64,000 nucleotides of DNA from Nitrosopumilus sp. (GTDB taxonomy: Archaea; Thermoproteota; Nitrososphaeria; Nitrososphaerales; Nitrosopumilaceae): assembly GCF_025699255.1 (NCBI RefSeq), contig NZ_JAILWA010000006.1:24358-88357 (forward strand), given 5' to 3'. A program made the position numbers and the translations under genes. Shown here piece after piece: positions 17,357 to 24,809 of the stretch; the first letter of the stretch is position 1; each line of letters starts with the position of its first letter. A model generated the notes under the pieces. The model did no database searches and was not told the DNA's origin. It saw only the letters and a program-made list of their open reading frames with translations.

Positions 17357-18039
17357 TGGATAATAAGAGAAAATACGTTATTCCAGGCGATGTGGTGACT
17401 ACTGGCCCTTTTAGACCTGAACAAAATGTAATACTTGAAGGCAATAAAATAATTTCAACTACTATTGGAATTTCTGAAATTTATGATGATTCTGTTAAAG
17501 TCATTCCGTTAACAGGAAAATACATTCCTAAAATCAACGATCTTGTAATTGGTAAAGTAATTTCTCATACTTCATTGTCATGGGAATTGGATATCAATTC
17601 TTGTTATGTAGGATTTTTACCTGCTCAAGATGTTTTTGGAAGAGATTTTTCAGCCCATGCTGATGAACTATCATCCAAATTAAAATCAGGAGACTTGGTG
17701 GCTGCAAGAATTGCTAATTTTGATAGAACAAGAGATCCTCTAGTTACAATATCTGACAGAGATTTAGGTAAAATTGATTCTGGAGACTTGGTAAAAATTT
17801 CACCAAGTAAGGTTCCACGCCTAATTGGAAAACGTGGAAGCATGATTCAGATGATTGAAATGGCTACTAATGCTGCAGTGACTATAGGCCAAAATGGCTG
17901 GGTAGTTGTTTCTTGTGAAACTCCCGAGGGATTATTAAAGGCTAAAAAAGCAATTGAAATGATTAATGAAAAAGCACATGTTGCTAATTTGACTGATCAA
18001 GTGAAAGAAATGTTAGAAATAAAGGATGATGAATCATAA
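17356..18039 (+). CDS. rrp4: exosome RNA-binding subunit Rrp4
   Basis: Cap subunit of the archaeal exosome, which feeds RNA to the Rrp41-Rrp42 core. It has an N-terminal domain (KYVIPGDVV), an S1 domain at about residues 60-135 (DLVIGKVISHTSLSWELDINSCYVGFLP) and a KH-type C-terminal domain (SPSKVPRLIGKRGSMIQMIEMAT). It overlaps SBDS and Rrp41 by a single base on each side, so the three should be translated in stoichiometric amounts. Confidence 0.95.
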   Translation: MDNKRKYVIPGDVVTTGPFRPEQNVILEGNKIISTTIGISEIYDDSVKVIPLTGKYIPKINDLVIGKVISHTSLSWELDINSCYVGFLPAQDVFGRDFSAHADELSSKLKSGDLVAARIANFDRTRDPLVTISDRDLGKIDSGDLVKISPSKVPRLIGKRGSMIQMIEMATNAAVTIGQNGWVVVSCETPEGLLKAKKAIEMINEKAHVANLTDQVKEMLEIKDDES

Positions 18040-18773
18040 TGGGCGGAAGAGACGCAACAATGGTCCTATTGGACGAGAATGGAATTCGTTGTGATGGTCG
18101 TAAAGTAGATGAACCACGACGAATTATGATTAGAGCCGGTGGACTAAAGAATGCTGACGGTTCTGCTTACATTGAATTTGGTGATAACAAAATTCTAGTT
18201 GGTGTCTTTGGTCCAAGAGATGTCCATCCAAAACACATGTCTGATACTGATACAGGAATTTTACGAGTTAGATATCATATGGAACCATTTTCTGTTGGTG
18301 AGAGAAAGAATCCTGCACCATCAAGAAGAGAAATTGAAATTTCCAAAGTAATCAAAGAGGCATTAGAGCCAGCAGTAATGTTGGAAAAATTCCCAAGAAC
18401 TGCAGTTGATGTTTTCATTGAAGTATTACAAGCCGATGGTGGAACTAGATGTGCTGCACTTACTGCAGCTTCTGTTGCATTGGCTGATGCAGGTATTCCT
18501 ATGAGAGATATGGTTGCAGCAATTGCAGCAGGCAAAGTTGCTGATACAGTTATTCTTGATGTCAACAATGAAGAAGATCAAGCTGGTCAAGCAGATATGC
18601 CAATTGGCTACATGCCAAGTCTTGAGAAAATTACATTATTACAATTAGATGGAGTATTGACTCCTGAAGAATACAAGAAATGTGTTGATGTTGGAGTTCA
18701 AGGATGTAAACTTGTTTACGATTTACAAAAGAAAGCTCTTAACGACAAATACTTTGGAAAGGGAAGCGATTAA
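18039..18773 (+). CDS. rrp41: exosome catalytic subunit Rrp41
   Basis: RNase PH-fold catalytic subunit for phosphorolytic 3'-5' RNA degradation and tailing. Seen: RCDGRKVDEPRRIMIRAG, a phosphate-site region RYHMEPFSVGERKNPAPSRRE (basic RNA/phosphate contacts), LQADGGTRCAALTAASVALADAGIPM and the acidic catalytic pair in DEADMPIG-like form (DQAGQADMPIGYMPS). 244 aa is normal. Alternative start: an in-frame ATG at 18060 would remove seven residues. Next gene begins 2 nt later. Confidence 0.95.
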   Translation: MGGRDATMVLLDENGIRCDGRKVDEPRRIMIRAGGLKNADGSAYIEFGDNKILVGVFGPRDVHPKHMSDTDTGILRVRYHMEPFSVGERKNPAPSRREIEISKVIKEALEPAVMLEKFPRTAVDVFIEVLQADGGTRCAALTAASVALADAGIPMRDMVAAIAAGKVADTVILDVNNEEDQAGQADMPIGYMPSLEKITLLQLDGVLTPEEYKKCVDVGVQGCKLVYDLQKKALNDKYFGKGSD

Positions 18774-18775
18774 AA

Positions 18776-19594
18776 TTGACATCTACTTCTGTTATTGACG
18801 AACTAAAGAGAACTCAGATTCTTGAATTGTTAGAGCAAGGAAAGAGAGTTGATGGACGAGCATTTGATGAACCTCGTGAAATTTCAATTGAAACTAATGC
18901 AATTCCAAAAGCAAATGGTTCTGCAAGAATTCGTCTTGGAGATACTGAAGTAGTATGTGGTGTAAAAATTCAACCTGATAGACCTTTCCCAGACACTGGT
19001 GACAAAGGACTCTTCATTTGTACGGCTGAATTATTACCTTTATCTCATCCTACAGTTGAGACTGGACCTCCACAACCTCCTGTAATTGAGTTAGCAAGAG
19101 TAGTGGATAGAGGAATCAGAGAGAGTCATATGATTGACGTTACTCAATTAGTAATTGAAAAAGACAAATCTGTAATTGGTGTATTTGCAGATAATGTAGT
19201 TGTTGATTATGATGGAAATCTATTTGATGCATGCTCCTATGCTAGTACAGCAGCATTACTTTCATCTAAAACTCCAAAATGGAATTGGGTTGATGATGCT
19301 CCAGCACTTGCTGAGGGGGAAGAATCTGATTTACCAATAACAACAATCCCTGTATCAGTCACTATGGGAAAAATTGGAAATCATATCATAGTTGATCCAA
19401 ATGGTGATGAATGGGATAGCATGGATGCACGTATTACAATTACCAGTGATTCTGATGGAAATATCTGTGCTTTACAAAAAGGTGGCAGCGATGGATTCAC
19501 CCAAGATGAAATTAACAAATGCGGTGAAATATCTGTCAGAGTAGGCGCAAAAATAAGGGAAAAATTAAAAGAAGCTCAAAAAGGTGGTCAATAA
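18776..19594 (+). CDS. rrp42: exosome non-catalytic subunit Rrp42
   Basis: RNase PH-fold partner of Rrp41 in the hexameric ring. Marks: GKRVDGRAFDEPREISIET, GSARIRLGDTEVVCGVKI, DTGDKGLFICTAELLPL and a C-terminal SDGNICALQKGGSDGFTQDEI. The catalytic aspartates of Rrp41 are not at the equivalent sites, as expected. The start is TTG, 2 nt after the Rrp41 stop; no closer ATG fits. Confidence 0.95.
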   Translation: MTSTSVIDELKRTQILELLEQGKRVDGRAFDEPREISIETNAIPKANGSARIRLGDTEVVCGVKIQPDRPFPDTGDKGLFICTAELLPLSHPTVETGPPQPPVIELARVVDRGIRESHMIDVTQLVIEKDKSVIGVFADNVVVDYDGNLFDACSYASTAALLSSKTPKWNWVDDAPALAEGEESDLPITTIPVSVTMGKIGNHIIVDPNGDEWDSMDARITITSDSDGNICALQKGGSDGFTQDEINKCGEISVRVGAKIREKLKEAQKGGQ

Positions 19595-19595
19595 A

Positions 19596-19808
19596 ATGGC
19601 AAAAGGAAAAAAATCACTTAAAGGATTGGGTGCCCGTTATGGAATTAAAATCAGAAAACAATATACAAAAATTCACTTACAATTAAAAGAAAAACGAACT
19701 TGTCCTGAATGTGGTTCTCAAACATTTAGTCGTGATGCAGTAGGTATCTGGTCTTGCAAAAAATGCAGCTATAAAGTAGCTGGAACAGCATATGACGTTA
19801 AACTTTAG
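19596..19808 (+). CDS. rpl37ae: 50S ribosomal protein L37Ae (eL43)
   Basis: Zinc-finger ribosomal protein. Read from ATG 19596 (MAKGKKSLKGLGARYG), 1 nt after the Rrp42 stop; an upstream in-frame GTG at 19584 would overlap Rrp42. The zinc ligands are C36, C39, C54 and C57 (CPECG and CKKC). 70 aa is the archaeal length. It overlaps the Pcc1 gene by 17 nt. Confidence 0.95.
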   Translation: MAKGKKSLKGLGARYGIKIRKQYTKIHLQLKEKRTCPECGSQTFSRDAVGIWSCKKCSYKVAGTAYDVKL

Positions 19809-20037
19809 TGCAAAAATTATTGTTGATGCAAAAGACAAAACTCAAGCAATTTATGATTCTGTAAATATTGATAACGAATTTTATCCAGAAAACCCCGTGA
19901 AAACTAAGATACACTTTGATGAAAAAATTGTCATTTTGGCAGAAGCAGAACAATTAACTCATCTTAGAGCAAATTTGAATTCTACACTTAGATTAATCCA
20001 GGCCAGTTTTGACTCGATTGAATCGGTAAAGATATAA
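19792..20037 (+). CDS. pcc1: KEOPS complex subunit Pcc1
   Basis: Small dimerisation subunit of the KEOPS complex that makes N6-threonylcarbamoyl-adenosine (t6A) at position 37 of ANN-decoding tRNAs. The 81 residues show the alpha/beta pattern of the CTAG/Pcc1 family: SAKIIVDAKDKTQAIYDSVNIDN then VILAEAEQLTHLRANLNSTLRLIQAS. Its position right after the exosome genes and L37Ae is conserved in archaea. The first ATG overlaps the L37Ae 3' end by 17 nt; a later start is possible but would cut the first strand. Confidence 0.88.
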   Translation: MTLNFSAKIIVDAKDKTQAIYDSVNIDNEFYPENPVKTKIHFDEKIVILAEAEQLTHLRANLNSTLRLIQASFDSIESVKI

Positions 20038-20060
20038 TGAAACAAATTTTTTGTTAAAAT

Positions 20061-20462
20061 ATGTCAGCAGGACAAATGCCACCTTGGCTTCAAGAACAAC
20101 TAATGAAATTACAACAATCTCAACAAAGCCTCCAATCCATTATGACTCAAAAACAACACCTTGACATTGAGAAAGCCGAGACTGAAAAAGCTCTTGAAGA
20201 GTTAAAAAAAATTGCAGATGGTGATGCTGTTTTCAAACAAGCTGGTACTGTCTTGATTAAATCCAAAAAACAGGAATTAATTGATGAATTGGAAGAAAGA
20301 ATAGAGATGAGTAAAACTCGTGCAACTGTTCTTGAAAAACAGGAAACCCGTATGAAAGAAACTCTAAAAGAACAAGAAGCAAAAATTACTGAAATGATGA
20401 AAGGTGGCTCTGCAAATGCCCCTCCAAATTCTCCTCCTTCAGAAGATAATCCTAGAAAATAA
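20061..20462 (+). CDS. pfdB: prefoldin beta subunit
   Basis: Subunit of the hexameric chaperone that passes unfolded proteins to the thermosome. A long coiled coil (LMKLQQSQQSLQSIMTQKQHL) precedes a beta hairpin (KIADGDAVFKQAGTVLIKSKK, about residues 52-72) and a second coil, the prefoldin-beta plan. A Pro/Asn/Ser-rich tail of about 15 residues (APPNSPPSEDNPRK) extends beyond the usual C-terminus. Last gene of the exosome array. Confidence 0.93.
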   Translation: MSAGQMPPWLQEQLMKLQQSQQSLQSIMTQKQHLDIEKAETEKALEELKKIADGDAVFKQAGTVLIKSKKQELIDELEERIEMSKTRATVLEKQETRMKETLKEQEAKITEMMKGGSANAPPNSPPSEDNPRK

Positions 20463-20514
20463 AATTCAATCCTATTTCATATAAGATATTAACAATTCTT
20501 TTCAGATACTTGTT

Positions 20515-21201
20515 GTGAAGTTAGAAAATCTCAGAATCATTGTGGATGAACGAGAACGAAAAAGTGGAATTCCTGAATTACTAAAATCAGTTGGACTCAA
20601 TCTTGAGATGAAAACACTTCCGATTGGTGATTATATTGTGGCTCCAGAAACAATTGTTGAACGTAAAAGTATTAGAGATTTGATGGCGTCGGTCTTTGAT
20701 GGCAGACTTTTTGATCAATGTACAAGACTCAAAGAACATTTTGAACATCCTGTTGTTTTGATGGAAGGAAATGTAGATGAGATTGAAGAAATAACTGAAA
20801 ACCCATTGATTTTTTATGGTGCAATTTCTACTGTTGTTCTTGATTTTAAAATTCCAGTAATTCCTACTCCTAGTGCAGCTCATACTGCAAAGTTACTTGT
20901 TTCAATGTGTTCTAGAAAGGATGTTACAAAAGGACCATATCTCAAAAAGATAAAAAAATCCTCAGATTTGGAAAAACAACAACTTTCTGTTCTTTGTAGT
21001 CTTCCAGGAATTGGAGAAAAGTTTGCAGTTAGAATGTTGGAAAAATTTGGAACTCCGTTGAAAGTTTTTAGTGCAACCACTGCTGAATTGGCAAAAGTTG
21101 AAGGATTAGGTGAGGCTCGTGCCAAAAAGATCAAAAAAACTTTGGCTACAAAAAACAAGCTTCTAAAAAAATCAAATCAAATAACTTTGGATGATTCTTA
21201 A
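20515..21201 (+). CDS. XPF/ERCC4-type structure-specific nuclease
   Basis: A DNA-repair nuclease with an ERCC4 domain followed by a helix-hairpin-helix region. Catalytic motif parts are visible: D11 in IIVDERE, G38-D39 in LPIGDYIV, and the E49-R50-K51-x3-D55 signature (VERKSIRD). Residues 155-215 carry two HhH elements (LCSLPGIGEKFAVRMLEKFG and KVEGLGEARAKKIKK). At 228 aa it is the short crenarchaeal/thaumarchaeal XPF form without a helicase domain, which in other archaea works with PCNA. The start is GTG, with an ATATAAGATA box about 25 nt upstream. Confidence 0.92.
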   Translation: MKLENLRIIVDERERKSGIPELLKSVGLNLEMKTLPIGDYIVAPETIVERKSIRDLMASVFDGRLFDQCTRLKEHFEHPVVLMEGNVDEIEEITENPLIFYGAISTVVLDFKIPVIPTPSAAHTAKLLVSMCSRKDVTKGPYLKKIKKSSDLEKQQLSVLCSLPGIGEKFAVRMLEKFGTPLKVFSATTAELAKVEGLGEARAKKIKKTLATKNKLLKKSNQITLDDS

Positions 21202-21223
21202 TAGATGTTTTACATTTTTTGAA

Positions 21224-21718
21224 TTATATTGAAACTGATTTTTCTTTGAGTAGTTTTCTTTTCAACTGTGTTCCACACATAGGGCATTCTTTTCCCGTGA
21301 TGTGATTAGTTCTACAGCCTGGACAATAATGAACCCATTTTCCTACATCTTCTATGCCTTTTGTCATGATTGGTAAAATCTCTAAACCTAAATTTTTGGC
21401 TACATTTGATATTGCAAAATCATCGCTAATTATCTGGCCGTTCATTTCAATGCATAGCGCTAGTATTGAAATATCTTGTTTAGATAATTGGGGAAAATCT
21501 CCGGTGTCTTTAGCTGCCTTTATTGCATCTTCTGTTGATTTTAAATCAGGTTCTCTTATCTTTAATCTGTTAGTTTCAAGCAGTGTTCCTAATGCATCAT
21601 GATTTTTCTTTATGTGTTTAATCTCATCATATACTGCAGATGTTGTATAGCAATCTTCTGATGATCTAAATGGTACTCCTGCATAAAATGCACTGGCGTC
21701 TAAAATTCTAAAATCCAA
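21224..21718 (-). CDS. nob1: rRNA maturation endonuclease Nob1
   Basis: PIN-domain nuclease that trims the 3' end of 16S rRNA during small-subunit maturation. The PIN acidic residues are D7, E32, D82 and D99/D100 (RILDASAFY, KQDISILAL, IISDDFAI). A C-terminal zinc ribbon uses C132, C135, C145 and C148 (YCPGCRTNH, KECPMCGTQ). 164 aa and this two-domain layout are typical of archaeal Nob1. It is downstream of and overlaps NAD kinase by 11 nt on the same strand. Confidence 0.92.
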   Translation of the reverse strand: MDFRILDASAFYAGVPFRSSEDCYTTSAVYDEIKHIKKNHDALGTLLETNRLKIREPDLKSTEDAIKAAKDTGDFPQLSKQDISILALCIEMNGQIISDDFAISNVAKNLGLEILPIMTKGIEDVGKWVHYCPGCRTNHITGKECPMCGTQLKRKLLKEKSVSI

Positions 21719-22523
21719 GTTTGCTCATCTGTCTCAGTCCTCTTTTCTTTAATCTAAGAAAGACTGCTGGTTTTTTATATTTTTTTATTGTAATTGGTTC
21801 TTCATATCCTGCTGTTTTAACAACTTGTGCATCCATAGCTATATTACAATCATGAGAACACGTGATTTCAATTTTTTCATCTGGAACAATTAATGATGCT
21901 AGTCTGTATACTGGTGCAACTGGCGTTATGATTAAAACATCTAAACTTTCATGTAAAATTGGGCCTCCAAGTGAAAATGAATGTCCTGTGGATCCACTTG
22001 GAGTTGCAATTATCACTCCATCCATTTTTTGTTTGACTGTGTCATCTTGAAATTTAATTTTAATTTCTGCTGTCTTTGTTAAATTAGTTCGTGAAATGTA
22101 AATTTCATTTAGTGCGGGTGGAAATTCTTTTCCGCCACATGATGCAACAACTCTAGTTCTTTTATCTAAAAAGAAATTATCTTTTAAAATTTGTTCAATT
22201 GCGTCATCAATTTCCTCGATAGTGATTTCTGCTAATATTCCCCTGTTTCCGCCTACATTTATTGTCAAAATTGGTGTTTCATTTTCTAAATTTCTAAATA
22301 CTCTAAGAGTTGTCCCGTCTCCTCCGAGGGTAATTACCAAATCTAGTTTTTCTTTTTTCAATTCTTCTAATGTTTCAATTTGTTTTGCTCCTTCTACTTC
22401 GATTGGAGAAATTGTAAATACTTTGGATTTTTTTGCCAAAAATTTCTTTGCGACATTTTTTGCAGCTTGTTCTGAGTCTTTAGATCCTACCTTGCTTACC
22501 ACTGCCACTTTTTGTAATTTCAA
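21708..22523 (-). CDS. nadK: NAD kinase
   Basis: Phosphorylates NAD (ATP or polyphosphate dependent) to NADP. The GGDGTTLRVFR motif, NVGGNRGILAEI, and the substrate region DGVIIATPSGSTGHSFSLGGPIL are clear. I start at a TTG at 22523 (271 aa): an in-frame ATG at 22628 would add 35 hydrophobic residues unlike the family and run across the start of the divergent rhodanese gene. Codon 36 of that longer frame is the first plausible start before the Rossmann strand (QKVAVVSKVG). Confidence 0.93.
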   Translation of the reverse strand: MKLQKVAVVSKVGSKDSEQAAKNVAKKFLAKKSKVFTISPIEVEGAKQIETLEELKKEKLDLVITLGGDGTTLRVFRNLENETPILTINVGGNRGILAEITIEEIDDAIEQILKDNFFLDKRTRVVASCGGKEFPPALNEIYISRTNLTKTAEIKIKFQDDTVKQKMDGVIIATPSGSTGHSFSLGGPILHESLDVLIITPVAPVYRLASLIVPDEKIEITCSHDCNIAMDAQVVKTAGYEEPITIKKYKKPAVFLRLKKRGLRQMSKLGF

Positions 22524-22613
22524 GCAGTTCTTCTGAAGCCTATTAACATAAAAATGATATTTTTGGTATTCTTTGGAAAAACAAATAAGTATGAAAACAA
22601 ACTCGTACAAAAT

Positions 22614-23459
22614 ATGAGTTACGCACATCCTGAAGTTTTAGTTGATACAGAATGGGTATCGCAAAATCCTCCCAATGAGAATAGGAAATTAGTAGAAGTT
22701 GATTATGATCCTGTAAATGGATATGAAAAAGGACACATTAACGGTGCCACTTTAATTTGGTGGAAACGAGACATTAATGATCCTGTAACTCGAGATATTA
22801 TCAGTAAAAAAGAATTTGAAGCATTAATGTCAAAGAATGGAATTACTGCCGATACTGAAGTAATTCTTTATGGTGACTTTAACAATTGGTTTGCAGCCTT
22901 TGTTTTCTGGGTTTTCAAAATTTATGGACATGAAAATCTCAAGATTATGAATGGCGGAAGAAAAAAATGGGAATTAGAAAATAAAGAATACACTACAGAT
23001 GAACCACAAATCGCTGCAACGAATTATGTTGCACAACCTCCAGATGAAGGATTACGTGCATATCTATTTGATGTGAGTAGAGCACTAGGAAAAGAAGATA
23101 CTGTAATGGTGGATGTAAGATCTCCTGCAGAATTCTCAGGCCAAATAACTGCTCCTCCAGAATATCCAATGGAGCATGCACAAAGAGGCGGTCATATTCC
23201 TGACGCAAATAACATTCCATGGGCAACAGCAGTTAATGATGCTGATGGTACATTCAAAGCAGTTGAAGAATTAAAACAAAATTATGAACCAAAAGGTGTA
23301 ACTCCGGATAAAGATGTCATTTGCTATTGTAGAATTGGAGAGCGTTCATCACACAGTTGGTTTGTACTAAAATATCTACTTGGATATCCTAAGGTCCGAA
23401 ATTATGATGGTTCTTGGACTGAATGGGGAAACATGATAGGAAATCCTGTGGAAAAATAA
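22614..23459 (+). CDS. thiosulfate/3-mercaptopyruvate sulfurtransferase (rhodanese)
   Basis: Two-rhodanese-domain enzyme that moves sulfur from thiosulfate or mercaptopyruvate to a thiophilic acceptor. The first, inactive domain covers residues 8-125; the second has the active-site loop CYCRIGERSSHSW (about residues 240-252). ATG 22614 (MSYAHPEVLVDTEWV) gives the usual 281 aa; an open frame further upstream adds a hydrophobic run in what should be promoter DNA. A possible supplier of sulfur for thiolation or detoxification. Confidence 0.92.
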   Translation: MSYAHPEVLVDTEWVSQNPPNENRKLVEVDYDPVNGYEKGHINGATLIWWKRDINDPVTRDIISKKEFEALMSKNGITADTEVILYGDFNNWFAAFVFWVFKIYGHENLKIMNGGRKKWELENKEYTTDEPQIAATNYVAQPPDEGLRAYLFDVSRALGKEDTVMVDVRSPAEFSGQITAPPEYPMEHAQRGGHIPDANNIPWATAVNDADGTFKAVEELKQNYEPKGVTPDKDVICYCRIGERSSHSWFVLKYLLGYPKVRNYDGSWTEWGNMIGNPVEK

Positions 23460-23460
23460 A

Positions 23461-23772
23461 TTGCTATTAGACCTTCCTATTCTAAAGAAAGGCTCTTTCT
23501 ATTTTATCAAAGATGGTGAGTCTGATATCATCATGGAAGACAAAACAAAACGAGGACTTGAAATTAAAGAAACATCGATTGATGAAAAACTCCATGTTAA
23601 AGCTGATAAAGGTATGATCCATGATATGGATGGAATAGGTCATTGGGTCCCTATTCGTTGGTATTTTTCAAAGAATTCGTATGATCTATCTCAAGTAGAA
23701 GTTCATGCTGAAGCAATGGAAAAAAAATACACAGAACTTCGAGAACTTACATGTCCTGACGATGACGACTGA
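23461..23772 (+). CDS. small acidic hypothetical protein, 103 aa
   Basis: Starts 1 nt after the rhodanese stop with TTG (or at ATG 23533, giving 79 aa), so it is probably in the same transcript. The protein is acidic, ends CPDDDD, and has a central IHDMDGIGHWVPIRWYF motif. I do not recognise the family. The coupling suggests a role linked to sulfur transfer, but this is inference only. Confidence 0.6.
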   Translation: MLLDLPILKKGSFYFIKDGESDIIMEDKTKRGLEIKETSIDEKLHVKADKGMIHDMDGIGHWVPIRWYFSKNSYDLSQVEVHAEAMEKKYTELRELTCPDDDD

Positions 23773-23778
23773 TAACCT

Positions 23779-23786
23779 TTTTAAAT
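23779..23786 (+). promoter_or_regulatory. TATA-like box of the ferredoxin-fusion gene
   Basis: TTTAAATA, 22 nt before the ATG at 23809, in a very AT-rich short gap. Confidence 0.45.
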
Positions 23787-23808
23787 AAAATAAAATTACA
23801 GAGACCAG

Positions 23809-24756
23809 ATGTCCTTACTTCTCAAAGATCGAGTTTGGTCAATGGAAGCACCCACTGCAAAACGTGGAGTATATCCGTTACATGGATTTAAGCTTGGGTT
23901 ATACCGATTACCAATTAAGCTTGAAGAAATTCCTGAGATAAAATCTGTCCATGATGGCCTCAAAAAGGCTTTTGAGATGGACATGTATGCAGACAGAATT
24001 TTTGCAACCTATAGATGGAAAGAACAAAACATGGATAATCCGGATGCAAAAGGATACGAAGAAGTTGATTTATCAGTTACAGTAGAAATTGTAACTGGAG
24101 AAGTTGTAGACATTATTTATCAAATTTTCCCAATTGAAAAATTCGGTGATCCGAATTGGGTCAAAGATTACAGAAAGAAAGCAGATCATTTTGCAAAAAT
24201 GGTCATTGATACTATTTTACGAAATACTATTTTGGCCGACAAAATGATCTCTTATTTTGCTAAAACTGAAAAAATTTCTGAAGTGGCAGCAATTCAAAAA
24301 CTAGAAGAATTAACCCCTCTTGCAAAAATTGTTCTTGGAGCAAAACCAAAACCTGTTGAGGCAAAAGATGATGAAGAAGAGGAAGATGATAGTTCTATCG
24401 AAATTCCAGATGGTGCAAAACCTGGACCAATTGATGTTGATTATAAATCAAAAATGAAACCTTCTGCTGCATATGAAGCTGCAGAACACACAATCAAAAC
24501 TTGGGGAAGACGTGGAACCAGTAATGGTATCATGGGTGTATGGGGAGAATTTGTTTCAGTAGATTATGATATTTGTATTGCCGATGGTGGATGCATTGAA
24601 GCATGTCCTGTAGGTGTTTACGAATGGTTTGATACTCCTGGCAATCCTGCATCTGAGAAAAAACCCTTAATGTCAAAGGAACCTGATTGTATTTTCTGTT
24701 TGGCATGTGAAGGTGTTTGTCCTCCACAAGCAATCAAGATTTATGAGCAAAAATAA
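23809..24756 (+). CDS. ferredoxin with a large N-terminal extension, 315 aa
   Basis: The last 65 residues are a dicluster ferredoxin of the Sulfolobus type: C256-x5-C262-x3-C266-P (CIADGGCIEACPVG, with Asp in the place of the second Cys, a [3Fe-4S]-like set) and C294-x2-C297-x2-C300-x3-C304 ([4Fe-4S]). The preceding GIMGVWGEFVSVDYD resembles the strand before the clusters in zinc-containing archaeal ferredoxins. The first ~190 residues form a separate domain I do not recognise, joined by an acidic linker (KDDEEEEDDSS). An abundant electron carrier with an extra docking domain is a reasonable guess. Confidence 0.8.
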   Translation: MSLLLKDRVWSMEAPTAKRGVYPLHGFKLGLYRLPIKLEEIPEIKSVHDGLKKAFEMDMYADRIFATYRWKEQNMDNPDAKGYEEVDLSVTVEIVTGEVVDIIYQIFPIEKFGDPNWVKDYRKKADHFAKMVIDTILRNTILADKMISYFAKTEKISEVAAIQKLEELTPLAKIVLGAKPKPVEAKDDEEEEDDSSIEIPDGAKPGPIDVDYKSKMKPSAAYEAAEHTIKTWGRRGTSNGIMGVWGEFVSVDYDICIADGGCIEACPVGVYEWFDTPGNPASEKKPLMSKEPDCIFCLACEGVCPPQAIKIYEQK

Positions 24757-24772
24757 TTTTAATTTTTGCAAC

Positions 24773-24780
24773 TATAAATA
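24773..24780 (+). promoter_or_regulatory. TATA-like box of the glycosyltransferase gene
   Basis: TATAAATA, 29 nt before the ATG at 24810. Confidence 0.45.
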
Positions 24781-24809
24781 GCGATTAGTAATTCTGTGAA
24801 ATTAGGGAT

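Noticed and set aside
22524..22628. N-terminal extension of NAD kinase from an upstream ATG
   Set aside because: It is hydrophobic, unlike the family, and would run into the start of the divergent rhodanese gene; a TTG at 22523 sits just before the conserved fold.
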